NCBI GenBank assembly: GCA_040774885.1 | Contig: JAXGTO010000006.1 | Span: 8,848-72,847, forward strand | Reading direction: 5' to 3' | DNA: 64,000 bases | DNA from: JAXGTO01 sp040774885 | Lineage (GTDB): Bacteria; Actinomycetota; Coriobacteriia; Coriobacteriales; Eggerthellaceae | In this document: piece by piece, positions 8,480 to 17,829 of the stretch | How positions within the stretch are numbered: the stretch's first letter is position 1 | Layout: the number at the start of each line of letters is the position of its first letter | The notes under the pieces: model-generated | What the model was told of the DNA's origin: nothing | Seen by the model: only the letters and a program-made list of their open reading frames with translations | Database searches by the model: none | Position numbers and translations under genes: made by a program

Positions 8480-10279
8480 ATGGCCATAGTCGACTTCGAA
8501 AACGTAGGGTTCAGCTACGACGGCAGTTCCTTTGTGCTGGATGGCATCGATCTGCGCATCGAGCAAGGGGAATTCCTGTGCATACTGGGCGGCAACGGTT
8601 CGGGCAAGTCGACTTTGGCCAAGCACATCAACGCGCTGCTGGTGCCCGACGCCGGACGCGTAGAGGTTCTGGGCCGCAGCACCGCCGATGATTCGGCAAC
8701 GTATTTCATCCGCAGCAACGCCGGCATGGTGTTTCAAAACCCCGACGACCAGCTGGTGGCCAGCTTGATCGAAAACGACGTGGCCTTCGGCCCGGAAAAC
8801 CTGGGTGTGCCCGCCGACGAGTTGCGCCGACGCGTCACCGAGTCGTTGGCCCAGGTGGGCCTGCAGGGGTTCGAGCGCAAGGAGACCACCGCGTTGTCGG
8901 GCGGGCAAAAACAGCGCGTGGCCATAGCCGGCGTGCTGGCCATGCAACCGCAGATCCTCATCTTGGACGAAGCGAGCGCCATGTTGGATCCGCGCGGGCG
9001 CAAAGGGCTGCTTCGTGTGGCCCACGAGCTCAATGATGCGGGCATGACCGTGGTCATGATCACGCATTTCATGGAAGAGGCGGCGCAAGCCGACCGCGTG
9101 GCGGTGCTCGACGGCGGAACGGTGGCCCTGCAGGGCACGCCCGAAACCGTGCTCACCGATGTGGCCCACTTGGAATCGCTGGCCTTGGACGTGCCCTTCG
9201 CCGCAAAGATGAGCCGGCTTCTGCAGGCGCGCGGCATGGATGTTCCCACCGAAGTGGACGAAGCGGCGCTGCTCGACGACATCGCGGCCTGCCACCCCAG
9301 CGTGCATGAAAACGCTATCGAGCCCGCTGCCGCCCCGGCGATGAGCGACGATCCGCTCATCGAATTCGATGATGTCTGGTACACCTACGATGCCGGCAGC
9401 GAAGTGAAGAAGCGCAAACGCAAGCAGCGTGGCGCCGACGCCCCCGCCGCTGATTGGGGCAACCGCCCCGATTCCTTCTGGGCGCTGCAGAGCATCGACT
9501 TCACCTTGCGTCGCGGGGAATTTTTGGGCGTGGCCGGGCATACGGGCAGCGGCAAATCGACGCTGATCCAGCATATGAACGGCTTGATGCACCCCACCCG
9601 CGGGCGCGTGCTTGTAAACGGCGTGGACATCTGCGGCAAGGCGGAAGCGTCCGCCGCGCGCGAAGACGTGGGGCTGGTGTTCCAGTACCCCGAAAACCAG
9701 CTGTTCGCCGCCACCGTGTTCGACGACGTGGCCTTCGGTCCCCGCAACCAGGGGCACGCCGCCGAAGCAGTGAGAACCCGCGTTGAAGAAGCGCTGCGCC
9801 AGGTGGAAATGGACCCCGACGAGATTTCCGAAACGAGTCCCTTCGAGCTTTCGGGCGGGCAGCAGCGACGCGTCGCCTTTGCCGGCGTGCTGGCCATGCG
9901 GCCCACCACGCTCATCCTGGACGAGCCGGTGGCCGGGCTCGACCCGGAAGCACGCGAGGATTTTTTGCAACTCATAGCGCACCTGCACGACCGGGACGGC
10001 CTTACCGTGGTGATGGTTTCGCATAGCATGGACGATTTGGCGCGCTTGAGCGACCGCGTGCTGGTGCTCAACATGGGACGGCTGTTCGCGCTGGACACCC
10101 CTGAAGCGGTATTCGCCGATGCCGGAAAACTGGATGCCATCGGCTTGGGCGCTCCGGCTGCGCAACGGCTGGCCGACGGCCTGCGTGCCAGCGGAGTGCC
10201 ACTGCCCCGCATGCTCTACGACGAACAGCGGCTGGCCGATGCGCTGGCCGGGCGCGCCTTGGAGGCCAGCCATGCCTGA
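8480..10279 (+). CDS. Fused EcfA1-EcfA2 energy-coupling ATPase
   Basis: A 599-residue protein with two complete ABC ATPase domains in one chain. Domain 1 (about 1-260) has Walker A GGNGSGKST at 37-45, signature LSGGQKQRVAI and Walker B ILILDEA. Domain 2 (from about 295) has GHTGSGKST, signature LSGGQQRRVAF and LILDEPVAGLDP. The Q-loop contexts NPDDQL and YPENQL are the ones known from EcfA/CbiO proteins. The two ATPases are usually separate, so this is a fusion. Between the domains is a charged linker. ATG 8480 has AAAAGGAG about 11 bases upstream; ATG 8453 is a possible alternative. The C-terminus overlaps ecfT by 8 bp. It powers riboflavin import and could serve other S components. Confidence 0.92.
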   Translation: MAIVDFENVGFSYDGSSFVLDGIDLRIEQGEFLCILGGNGSGKSTLAKHINALLVPDAGRVEVLGRSTADDSATYFIRSNAGMVFQNPDDQLVASLIENDVAFGPENLGVPADELRRRVTESLAQVGLQGFERKETTALSGGQKQRVAIAGVLAMQPQILILDEASAMLDPRGRKGLLRVAHELNDAGMTVVMITHFMEEAAQADRVAVLDGGTVALQGTPETVLTDVAHLESLALDVPFAAKMSRLLQARGMDVPTEVDEAALLDDIAACHPSVHENAIEPAAAPAMSDDPLIEFDDVWYTYDAGSEVKKRKRKQRGADAPAADWGNRPDSFWALQSIDFTLRRGEFLGVAGHTGSGKSTLIQHMNGLMHPTRGRVLVNGVDICGKAEASAAREDVGLVFQYPENQLFAATVFDDVAFGPRNQGHAAEAVRTRVEEALRQVEMDPDEISETSPFELSGGQQRRVAFAGVLAMRPTTLILDEPVAGLDPEAREDFLQLIAHLHDRDGLTVVMVSHSMDDLARLSDRVLVLNMGRLFALDTPEAVFADAGKLDAIGLGAPAAQRLADGLRASGVPLPRMLYDEQRLADALAGRALEASHA

Positions 10280-11078
10280 GGCGGCCTTATTCGGGCGCTA
10301 CTGGGCGGCGGAAAGTCCGATCCATGCCTTGGACCCGCGTACCAAGCTGCTGGGGATGTTCGCCTTCATGGCCATCGTGTTTTGCGCGCAGACCTTTGCG
10401 GGGCTGGGCGTCTGCGCCCTGTTCTGCGGCGCGTTCTTCGTTGCCGCGCAGATTCCCCTGCACAAGGCGTTCAAATCCATCGCTCCCCTGCTTTTCATCG
10501 TGGTGATAACCGCGCTGCTCAACGTGTTCTGGGTGCAAGGCGGCACCGTGTACGTGAGCTGGGGATGGCTGCAGATCAGCGAAACGGGCGTGCGCAATGC
10601 GGTGTTTCTTTCCTGCCGGCTGGTGCTGTTGTTGGGAATCGCAAGCCTGATGACGCTCACCACCACCACGCTCGACACCACCGACGCGTTCGAACGGCTG
10701 CTGGCTCCGCTGCGGCGCGTGGGGTTCCCCGCCCATGAATTCGCCATGATCATGGGCATCGCCTTGCGTTTCTTGCCCCAATTCATCACCGAGATCCAAA
10801 CCATCTACCGCGCCCAACTTTCGCGCGGGGCCAACCTTTCCACCAGCCCGATAAAAGGCGGGGTCCGCATGCTCACCAGCCTATTGGTGCCATTGTTCAC
10901 CAGCGCGTTTCGCCATGCCGAGACGCTGAGTTCGGGCATGGAGGCACGCTGCTACCACGGCGAGGAGGGCCGCACGCATTTGAACCCCCTGCGCTTCGGG
11001 CGCGGCGACATCTGGGCCGTTCCCGTGCTGGCCGTTTGCCTGGCGGGAGTGCTGGCTCTCAACTTCGTGGGCATTTAA
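10272..11078 (+). CDS. ecfT: ECF transporter transmembrane subunit EcfT
   Basis: A 268-residue membrane protein linking the ATPases to RibU. It starts with the family pattern SPIHALDPRTKLLG, has several membrane helices, and ends with the coupling helices that touch the ATPases: SRGANL near 190 and MEARCYHG near 228. These stand where the Ala-Arg-Gly motifs of EcfT normally lie, with SRG and ARC instead of strict ARG. ATG 10272 overlaps the ATPase gene, which implies coupled translation and fixed stoichiometry. Confidence 0.92.
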   Translation: MPEAALFGRYWAAESPIHALDPRTKLLGMFAFMAIVFCAQTFAGLGVCALFCGAFFVAAQIPLHKAFKSIAPLLFIVVITALLNVFWVQGGTVYVSWGWLQISETGVRNAVFLSCRLVLLLGIASLMTLTTTTLDTTDAFERLLAPLRRVGFPAHEFAMIMGIALRFLPQFITEIQTIYRAQLSRGANLSTSPIKGGVRMLTSLLVPLFTSAFRHAETLSSGMEARCYHGEEGRTHLNPLRFGRGDIWAVPVLAVCLAGVLALNFVGI

Positions 11079-11120
11079 CCGCCCGCACCCCTCCCCCTTC
11101 AAAGACCGAAAGGACTCTTT

Positions 11121-11546
11121 ATGAAGCAAGAAGCCGTCGATTATCTGGTAGACATCTATTGCTGGTATCTGGCAACCGCCGAAGGCGACCAGCCGCACGT
11201 GCGCCCCTTCAGCTTCGTCGACATCGACGGCGAAGGAAAAGATGCGCGCATCGTGTTTTGCACCGCCACGCCCAAAGATGTGTACGTGCAGCTGAAGGCC
11301 AACCCGCGCTTCGAGATAAGCGGATGGAAGCCCGGCGAAGGCTGGATCGTCATAACGGGCCGTGCCGGCATGGACCGCGTTGTAAGCCCGCGCGTGCGGC
11401 AGGCGGGCTATGAGCACCTGTGCGGTTTGGGGGAAAGCTACGATGGGCCCGATGACGCGCGCTTGACTTTTTTCAGCCTGGAAGACGGGGTCGCGCATTT
11501 CGACGATATCGATGGGAACACGCGCGCCATCGGCTTGGACGACTGA
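11121..11546 (+). CDS. Flavin-binding protein of the pyridoxamine 5'-phosphate oxidase fold
   Basis: A 141-residue soluble protein with the split-barrel pattern of PNPOx-like FMN proteins: YLATAEGDQPHVRPF near the start, then VFCTATPKDVYVQLKANPRFEI and GWIVITGRA. Members bind FMN or F420 and usually catalyse small redox reactions; this branch is often annotated only as a pyridoxamine oxidase family protein. It lies 42 bp after ecfT, with AAAGGA before its ATG, in the operon controlled by the FMN riboswitch, which fits a flavin-binding role. The operon ends at the hairpin at 11563. The exact reaction is unknown. Confidence 0.75.
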   Translation: MKQEAVDYLVDIYCWYLATAEGDQPHVRPFSFVDIDGEGKDARIVFCTATPKDVYVQLKANPRFEISGWKPGEGWIVITGRAGMDRVVSPRVRQAGYEHLCGLGESYDGPDDARLTFFSLEDGVAHFDDIDGNTRAIGLDD

Positions 11547-11562
11547 TCCGCCGCAGATTCTC

Positions 11563-11611
11563 GCGAAAAAGCGGGCCCGAGTTCTCTTGAGCCCGGGCCC
11601 GCTTTTTCGCG
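11563..11611. terminator. Bidirectional intrinsic terminator
   Basis: Stem GCGAAAAAGCGGGCCCG with CGGGCCCGCTTTTTCGC, perfectly complementary, with an A-run on one side and a T-run on the other. It lies between the convergent riboflavin operon and the nitroreductase gene and can serve both. Confidence 0.9.
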
Positions 11612-11624
11612 CTGAAGATGAACG

Positions 11625-12164
11625 CTAGCGCACGTCCATGATTTCGCTCAATTCGGGACGCGGCTTGCGGTCGGGTTGTTCGGCGCGCCACCCCAGGGCG
11701 ATCACCGGGCCCACGGCTTCGGTGGCGGGGATGTCGAAGAACACCCGAAGCGCGTCTTCATCGCGGGCGCCCATGACCAGCGAATCGATTTGCTCGTCGG
11801 CGGCCGCCAGCATCAGGTTCTCGTTTTGCAAGCCCATGTCGTACCAGCCCCAACCCTGTCCGCCTTCATTGGTGGGCTTGCCGGAATCGGTGAACCCCAC
11901 CTTGTTTTTGACGAACGAGCACACCACGAACGCCGATGCATCCTGCGTGCTTCTCTGGTTGAATTCGGGAAGGCAGGTTTCGCGCACCTGCGCCACGGCC
12001 TCGGGGCTCATGGCCACGTGGTAGCGCGGCACCTGGTAGTTGCGCCACGACGGCGCCTTCTGCGCCGCGGCCACGATGCGCTCGATTTGATCGCGCGACA
12101 CCTGGCGATTCTCTTGGAAGCTTCGCACGCTCTGCCGATAATCGATTGCTTCATTCAGTGTCAT
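11625..12164 (-). CDS. Nitroreductase-family FMN oxidoreductase
   Basis: A 179-residue soluble protein of the nitroreductase fold, usually an FMN-containing homodimer using NAD(P)H. Visible features are RQSVRSF near residue 10 (FMN phosphate-binding Arg and Ser), PSWRNYQ near 40, and GLQNENLMLAA near 113. Start ATG 12164 is preceded by AAAGGGGAATTCC. It stands alone between two terminators. Physiological substrate cannot be assigned; quinones or nitro compounds are typical for the family. Confidence 0.88.
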   Translation of the reverse strand: MTLNEAIDYRQSVRSFQENRQVSRDQIERIVAAAQKAPSWRNYQVPRYHVAMSPEAVAQVRETCLPEFNQRSTQDASAFVVCSFVKNKVGFTDSGKPTNEGGQGWGWYDMGLQNENLMLAAADEQIDSLVMGARDEDALRVFFDIPATEAVGPVIALGWRAEQPDRKPRPELSEIMDVR

Positions 12165-12265
12165 GGAATTCCCCTTTCATCGCTGTTTCGCCCTCGATTA
12201 TAGGCATCGACGGGCAAACGCAGCTCAAAACGTATCCATGCCGACACAATGGGACGCACGGAATG

Positions 12266-12294
12266 AAAAAGGGGACGGCCCGCAAGCCGTCCCC
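12266..12294 (-). terminator. Terminator of the rhamnose operon
   Basis: On the minus strand, GGGGACGG and CCGTCCCC pair around a short loop and are followed by TTTTTC. It lies about 27 bp after the stop of the MFS transporter gene. Confidence 0.88.
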
Positions 12295-12320
12295 ATGGAA
12301 CTTGTTGAAACTTCCTTGGA

Positions 12321-13676
12321 TCAGATGCTGTCGCCGTAGCGCTCGCGGGTGATCTCATCCAGGCTGCGGCCCTGCGTCTTGGGGCAGCCGATGACGCCCA
12401 CCACCAAGCTGATCACCAAGAACACGCACATAATGATGCCGGCAGTGACGAAGCCCGATGGGGTGTCCACGCCCAACCCGGCAACAGCTACCAGACTCCA
12501 GATGCCCAAAACGCCGCGGACCAGGAAGAACATGATGCCCTGCACGCCGCCGCGATACTGCGTGGGGAACAACTCGGTGCCCCACAACGCGTAGAAGCAC
12601 TGGGCGGAAAAGCCTGCGGAAACGCCCCAGCACGCCACGAACACCCACAGCAGCCAACCGTACGAAGAAGCCGTGCCCGCCTGGAGCTGCGTGCCGAAGA
12701 ACACCATGACCACCCAGGCGACCAAAGCCAAAGCGGCCGATACGCCGAACAACGTGCGGTGCGGCACCTTGTCGCCCAGTTTGCTGAAGATAACGAGGCT
12801 GGCAACGGCGGTGAGCACCCACATGGCGGTTTGCAGCAAGCTGATGGTGGTGTCATCCAGATTGCCGGCTGCTGCGTACATGTAAGGCAGGAACTGGCCC
12901 ATGGTGCCGGCGACCAGGTTCCAGGTAAGGTACACGGCCACCAGGAAGATCATGGTCTTCACGTTGATGGAGTTCTTGAGCGCCCGTGCCATCATGGCGC
13001 CGAAGCCCTCTTGCGGAGCGTCGGCTCTTTTCTCGGTCCAGTCGGTGGATTCCTGCAGCTGGCGCTGGAGGTTCCATGCAATCAAAGCCACGATGAACAA
13101 GATGAGGAACAAGATGCGCATGCCCAGCAATCCGTCGAAGGGACCATAGGTGCCGGCCGGCATGAGCGTGGTGCCGTCCGCCGCGAACGTGGGGCAGACG
13201 ATGCTCAGGATGAGCGCCAGCACGAAGATGATGGCCGGCCCCATGGACCAGGCGAACTGGCTGATGCCGATGTTTTGGGCTCGACGCTCATCGCCCGACA
13301 TCTCGGAGATGTAGCTCCACGAAGCGGGAACGCCGGCGCCGACGGCCAAGCCGGAGAGAACGATGCCCACGATGAGCATGGGCAGGTTCATGGAAATCAT
13401 GACCAGGAATACGCCCAGAGCATAGACCAGCAGATTGTAGGTATAGATGAATTTGCGTCCGAACTTGTCGGTGAGGAACCCGCCGATAAGCGCGCCAACG
13501 GCTGCACCGAAGGCGTTTGCGCCGATGGCGCCCAAGATGGCCACCCACGTGCTGCTGAACCCGAACGCCACCGACCAAGCGGTGAGCGCGGTGGACGAGG
13601 CCACGATGCAGCCTGAATCCAGGAAATTGGTAAGGGAAACCGCGATGGTCCCCTTCTTTTCTTTCGATAACGCCAT
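12321..13676 (-). CDS. MFS sugar transporter, probably for rhamnose
   Basis: A 451-residue protein with twelve predicted membrane helices. Motif A of the major facilitator superfamily is present as GGFLTDKFGRK near 65-75. The long central loop (about 210-235) and the ending PKTQGRSLDEI are features of the sugar porter family; that ending matches the PETKGRTLEEI motif. It is the last gene of the rhamnose catabolic operon, 158 bp after rhaM, so L-rhamnose or a rhamnose-containing compound is the likely substrate. It is not a RhaT-type transporter. Substrate is inferred from context only. Confidence 0.8.
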   Translation of the reverse strand: MALSKEKKGTIAVSLTNFLDSGCIVASSTALTAWSVAFGFSSTWVAILGAIGANAFGAAVGALIGGFLTDKFGRKFIYTYNLLVYALGVFLVMISMNLPMLIVGIVLSGLAVGAGVPASWSYISEMSGDERRAQNIGISQFAWSMGPAIIFVLALILSIVCPTFAADGTTLMPAGTYGPFDGLLGMRILFLILFIVALIAWNLQRQLQESTDWTEKRADAPQEGFGAMMARALKNSINVKTMIFLVAVYLTWNLVAGTMGQFLPYMYAAAGNLDDTTISLLQTAMWVLTAVASLVIFSKLGDKVPHRTLFGVSAALALVAWVVMVFFGTQLQAGTASSYGWLLWVFVACWGVSAGFSAQCFYALWGTELFPTQYRGGVQGIMFFLVRGVLGIWSLVAVAGLGVDTPSGFVTAGIIMCVFLVISLVVGVIGCPKTQGRSLDEITRERYGDSI

Positions 13677-13834
13677 GAAACGCTTCTTTCTCTTATCGCG
13701 ATTGATTTGAAAACCCGCATCCCGACATGCCGGGCGCGTCAGGTGCGCCAGGTGGCCGCTGGCTTGAGAGCGCCGCGTATTTCAATACGCAAGCGAACAA
13801 ACGGCGGCCAGATGGCGTGCCTGACGTGTCCGGG

Positions 13835-14176
13835 TCAGTCCAAGTGGAAGGCGCAGGGCAGATCCGTGCATACGGGACTGTTGTCCGGATTGGTCTCCAT
13901 GACGCCGGCCATGAAATCCCACCACTTGCGGTTGATGGCGGTATCGGCGCTTTTGTCGTAAGTCTCCGGATCATCCACTTCGATGTAGCCGAACAAGATA
14001 TTGGTTTCCTCGTCGATGAAGATGCTGTAGTTGTGCCCGCCGTATTCGTGGATCATGTCGCGCATCTCGGGCCACAATTCGTTATGGCGCTTCTCGTATT
14101 CGGCGGCGAATCCGGGGTACAGCTTCATTTTGAAGCCCTTGACGGTACGCCCCTCGCCGGTTTTCCGAACGGTCAT
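13835..14176 (-). CDS. rhaM: L-rhamnose mutarotase
   Basis: A 113-residue protein that interconverts the alpha and beta anomers of L-rhamnose. The family pattern is clear: FKMKLYPGFAAEYEKRHNEL with the catalytic His, WPEM, GGHNYSIFID, and a WWDFM block near the end. Start ATG 14176 follows AAGGAAGCGATAGC. It lies 19 bp downstream of rhaD in the same operon. Confidence 0.92.
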   Translation of the reverse strand: MTVRKTGEGRTVKGFKMKLYPGFAAEYEKRHNELWPEMRDMIHEYGGHNYSIFIDEETNILFGYIEVDDPETYDKSADTAINRKWWDFMAGVMETNPDNSPVCTDLPCAFHLD

Positions 14177-14195
14177 GCTATCGCTTCCTTTTTTC

Positions 14196-15035
14196 TCAAT
14201 CGACGAAATTCTTGTTGATATCCACGCCGAAGGCATCGCAGACCGCACGCAACTCATCGTCTGAAATGAGATACGGCGGCTCGGCACCTCCATTGGCGCA
14301 GCGGGCGGACAAATAGAGCCCGGCGGATTTTTCGATGGTGTCCATCAGGCCGAATGCCTCATCGAAAGTGGCGGCGCTGCAGAACAGGCCATGTTGGGTC
14401 CACACCACGGCGGAGAATTCCTTCATCAACGCACCGGTGGCCTGGGCGATGTCGGTGCCTCCTGGAACCATCCAGGGCACCACGCCGACGCCTTCGGGGA
14501 AGATGACCACGCATTCGGTCATGCTCTTCCACAGAATGCGGCTGTAGGTGCGGGCATCGGGTTCGATGAGCGTGGAAAGCGCGATGATGTTGGGGCAATG
14601 GGCGTGGTAGATCACTCGGTTGGCTCCATCGGTGGCCTCCATGCGCACGCTGTGATTGAGCAGGTGCGTGGGCAGCTCGCTGGTGGGAACGCCGCCGTTG
14701 TACAGACCCCACACCTTGCGGTAGGCATCGCCGGCCTGGTTGATCTCGATGATGCCGATGGAATCGTTGAGGTCGATTTCAACCTTGCGCAGGTACTTGC
14801 CGCTTCCGGTGACGATGAAAAACGCCCCCGCCAGATTTTCAAGGGTGATGCCCAAGGGCGTCCACTCGTGGTCGGGCTTGTCGATGTCGTCGAAATAGGC
14901 TTCGCACACCGCGATGTCCTCTTCGTCCATGCGGTAGCTGAGGTTGCCGCCGTTGCGCTCGTGCCAGCCCTTGTCCCATCCGTCTCCGCAAATCCGTTTG
15001 AAACGGCGCACGCAGTTCGATTGCTCGATGCTCAT
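14196..15035 (-). CDS. rhaD: Rhamnulose-1-phosphate aldolase
   Basis: A 279-residue class II (zinc) aldolase that splits L-rhamnulose 1-phosphate into dihydroxyacetone phosphate and L-lactaldehyde. The N-terminal HERNGGNLSYR block, the acid SELPTH, the metal-binding YHAHCPN and the later TQHGLFC all match the family; the two His of HAH and the His of QHG should bind zinc. Length fits the E. coli enzyme. It lies between rhaA and rhaM on the minus strand. Confidence 0.95.
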   Translation of the reverse strand: MSIEQSNCVRRFKRICGDGWDKGWHERNGGNLSYRMDEEDIAVCEAYFDDIDKPDHEWTPLGITLENLAGAFFIVTGSGKYLRKVEIDLNDSIGIIEINQAGDAYRKVWGLYNGGVPTSELPTHLLNHSVRMEATDGANRVIYHAHCPNIIALSTLIEPDARTYSRILWKSMTECVVIFPEGVGVVPWMVPGGTDIAQATGALMKEFSAVVWTQHGLFCSAATFDEAFGLMDTIEKSAGLYLSARCANGGAEPPYLISDDELRAVCDAFGVDINKNFVD

Positions 15036-15077
15036 CGGTCATCTCCTTCGTAGTCGCGTCGATGCTCGCCGGGCGCC

Positions 15078-16331
15078 TCAGCGCTTGGAAAGCACCTTGT
15101 CTTCGTAGTCCTTCACCAAACCATAGCATTCACCGTCGACGGGCGCGCCCTGACGACGGCAATATTCGTCCCACACCGCGCCAAAGGGCATGCTCTTGAA
15201 CTGTTCGACCGTCATCAAACGCTGCGTGAAGTCGTAGGTATCCTGCATCTTCTTCAGGGCCTCATTGGGCTGGAGCAATGCGAACAGCAGGCTTTTCGAC
15301 ATGGCGCGCGTGCCGGTTACCCAGGCGCCCACGCGATTGATGGACGCATCGAAGAAGTCCAGACCGATGATCACCTTTTCCCACGCGCCGGGATTGCGGA
15401 CGATCTCGGTTGCGATTTCTTTGATGGGGTCGTCGAAGAGCACTACGTGATCGCTGTCCCAACGCACCGGACGCGTGACGTGCAGCGGAATCCTGTCGAA
15501 GAACGGCAGCAGTGCCGAAATCTTGTCGGCCACGTTTTCGGTAGGATGGAAGTGGCCGGCATCCAGCAAGTCGTAGACGCCGGGATGCGTGGCGGCGTAG
15601 GCCAGATAGAATTCATTGCTGCCCACGGTGTAGCTTTCCAAGCCGATGCCGAACACCTTGGATTCCACGCAGTCGATGACGTGCGGGCATTTTTCGGCGA
15701 AGATCTGATCCAAGCTGTCTTTCAGACGCAGCCGCGGCCCCAGTCGATCGGCCGGAACATCTTTGAGACCATCGGGAATCCAGACGTTGTCGAGCACCTG
15801 GTCATCGAGCTCCTGGCCGATGCGCTCGGCGATGCGACGGCATGCGATGCAATGATCGATCCAGAACCGACGCGTTTCTTCATCGGGGCTGGCCAGGCTC
15901 ATGTCATGGTTCATCTTGGGATGGCTGAACAACGTGGGGTTGAAATCGATGCCGTAGCCTTTTTCCTTGGCCCATTCAACCCAGGGCTCGAAGTGCTTGT
16001 ACTCGATCTTGTCGCGATCGACCCAGGGGTTCTGGTCGGTGAACACGGCATAGCTGGCATGCAGATTGATGCGCTTCTTGCCGGGCACCATGCTCATTGA
16101 TTTTTCGAAGTCGGCCTTGATCTGGTCGAACGTGGTGGCCTTTCCGGGGTAATTGCCCGTGGTCTGGATGCCGCCGCTTGCGGCATTCTCCTTTGCATCG
16201 AGGCCGTTGACGTCGTCGCCTTGCCAGCAGTGGACGCTGATGGCCTTTTCGGCCAGCTTGTCCATCATGGCTTCGGTGTCGATGCCGCACGCCGCATAGG
16301 CGGCTTTGGCCTGGTTGTACATCTCGCTCAT
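15078..16331 (-). CDS. rhaA: L-rhamnose isomerase
   Basis: A 417-residue metal-dependent isomerase converting L-rhamnose to L-rhamnulose. The N-terminal SVHCWQGDDVNGL block, HASYAVF, GIDFNPTLFSHPK, the DAGHFHPTE metal site and the DDPIKEIA region are those of RhaA. Start ATG 16331 has GAGGAGAG upstream; a longer reading to 16391 overlaps rhaB and is less likely. It follows rhaB by 10 bp. Confidence 0.95.
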   Translation of the reverse strand: MSEMYNQAKAAYAACGIDTEAMMDKLAEKAISVHCWQGDDVNGLDAKENAASGGIQTTGNYPGKATTFDQIKADFEKSMSMVPGKKRINLHASYAVFTDQNPWVDRDKIEYKHFEPWVEWAKEKGYGIDFNPTLFSHPKMNHDMSLASPDEETRRFWIDHCIACRRIAERIGQELDDQVLDNVWIPDGLKDVPADRLGPRLRLKDSLDQIFAEKCPHVIDCVESKVFGIGLESYTVGSNEFYLAYAATHPGVYDLLDAGHFHPTENVADKISALLPFFDRIPLHVTRPVRWDSDHVVLFDDPIKEIATEIVRNPGAWEKVIIGLDFFDASINRVGAWVTGTRAMSKSLLFALLQPNEALKKMQDTYDFTQRLMTVEQFKSMPFGAVWDEYCRRQGAPVDGECYGLVKDYEDKVLSKR

Positions 16332-16341
16332 GCTTCTCTCC

Positions 16342-17829
16342 TCACTTCTGTGGATCGATACGCTGTATGTCGAACGAAGCCCGCACGGCATCGCGCGCCT
16401 GCTGCAGGTTTCGGAATTCTCCCGATTGGATGAACTGCACCATCAGATTGCCCAAGCTGGTCCCTTCAACGGGCCCGGCATAGACGGGAATGTCGCAGGC
16501 ATCGGCGGTCATCTGGTTGAGATGGCGGTCTTGGCATCCGCCACCCACCACGTTGATGGACGTATAGGTGCGCCCGGAAAGGGCCGAAAGATCGGCGATG
16601 CTTTCGCGATAGCAGGATGCAAGGCTGTTGTAGACGCACTGCATGAGTTCGCCCGTCCCCTGCGGTTCGGGGCGCCCCATATCGCGGCAGGCGGCGGAAA
16701 TCTCATCGATCATCGAGGCGGGAGCCAAGAAGCGATCATCGTTGACGTTGACCGACAGCGTGCAGTCCCCCGCTTGCTGCGCGGCCTCGATAAGATCGTC
16801 GAAGCCCACTTCGGGCTCGTCGGGCTTTCGAATGGCGTGGTCGGAGGCGCCCTTTCCTTCCACGTAATCCACGCCGTTGAGTTCGCGGCGGATGGACTGG
16901 ATCATCCACAGCCCCATGATGTTTTTCAGGAAGCGATAGCGCTGCAGATAGCCGCCTTCGTTGGTGAAGTTCTGCAGCCGCGCGGCTTCGGAGGTGATGG
17001 GGCCTTCGTTTTCGACGCCCAGCAAACTCCACGTTCCGCTGGAAAGATAGACCGCATCTTCGTCGATGGCAGGCACGGCCAGATAGGCCGATCCGGTGTC
17101 ATGGGTTGCCGGCAAAACGACTTCGGCGTCGAAGCCGACGCGCTGCACCACGGCAGGAGAAAACCGGCCGAGCACGGTTCCGGGCATCAGCGGCTTGGCG
17201 AACAGGCGGCTGGGAATGCCGCAGGCTTCGAGAATGCGAGCATCCCAATCGCACGTGCGGGCGTTGAGCATGCCCGTGGTGGTGGCGTTGGTGTATTCGT
17301 TTGCAGCGATGCCGGTGAGCCGGAAATCGAGGTAGTCGGGGATCATCAGGAACCGCGCGGCTTGATCGAGCTGCTCGGGATGCTCTTTGCGCAACGCCAC
17401 CAACTGGAACACGGTGTTGAACGACTGGCGCTGGATCCCGGTGGCCCGATACAGATTCGAGGGGGAGATGATGCCGTCCACCTGCTGCGGAATACCCTGC
17501 GTACGCGCATCGCGATACGCGACGGCATCGCCCACCAAGGCGCCGGAATCGTCGATGAGGACGTAGTCGACGCCCCATGTGTCGATGCCCACCGTAGCGG
17601 GAACCATGCCGGCATCCTTGCAGACGCGCAACCCTTCGCAAATCCGATCGAACAGCTCTTCGATCGGCCAGCAGTCATGGCCGCCGCGGCGCACCTGCGT
17701 GTTGTCGAAGCGGTAGAGCTCCTTCAATTCGATGCGGCCGTCTGGTACGACATGTCCCATGACCAGCCGTCCGCTGGAAGCTCCGATGTCGATGGCCAAA
17801 TGATAGACGGGCAAGTCCTTATCGGCCAT
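16342..17829 (-). CDS. rhaB: Rhamnulokinase
   Basis: A 495-residue FGGY-family sugar kinase that phosphorylates L-rhamnulose. The N-terminal phosphate-binding loop AIDIGASSGR, then GIDTWGVDYVL, the ATHDTGSAYLAVP block and SSGTWSLLG are visible, as is the late nucleotide-binding NVVGGGCQD. Length is typical. It overlaps the end of pyk by 11 bp, so the operon begins with the glycolytic gene, and rhaA follows after 10 bp. Confidence 0.95.
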   Translation of the reverse strand: MADKDLPVYHLAIDIGASSGRLVMGHVVPDGRIELKELYRFDNTQVRRGGHDCWPIEELFDRICEGLRVCKDAGMVPATVGIDTWGVDYVLIDDSGALVGDAVAYRDARTQGIPQQVDGIISPSNLYRATGIQRQSFNTVFQLVALRKEHPEQLDQAARFLMIPDYLDFRLTGIAANEYTNATTTGMLNARTCDWDARILEACGIPSRLFAKPLMPGTVLGRFSPAVVQRVGFDAEVVLPATHDTGSAYLAVPAIDEDAVYLSSGTWSLLGVENEGPITSEAARLQNFTNEGGYLQRYRFLKNIMGLWMIQSIRRELNGVDYVEGKGASDHAIRKPDEPEVGFDDLIEAAQQAGDCTLSVNVNDDRFLAPASMIDEISAACRDMGRPEPQGTGELMQCVYNSLASCYRESIADLSALSGRTYTSINVVGGGCQDRHLNQMTADACDIPVYAGPVEGTSLGNLMVQFIQSGEFRNLQQARDAVRASFDIQRIDPQK

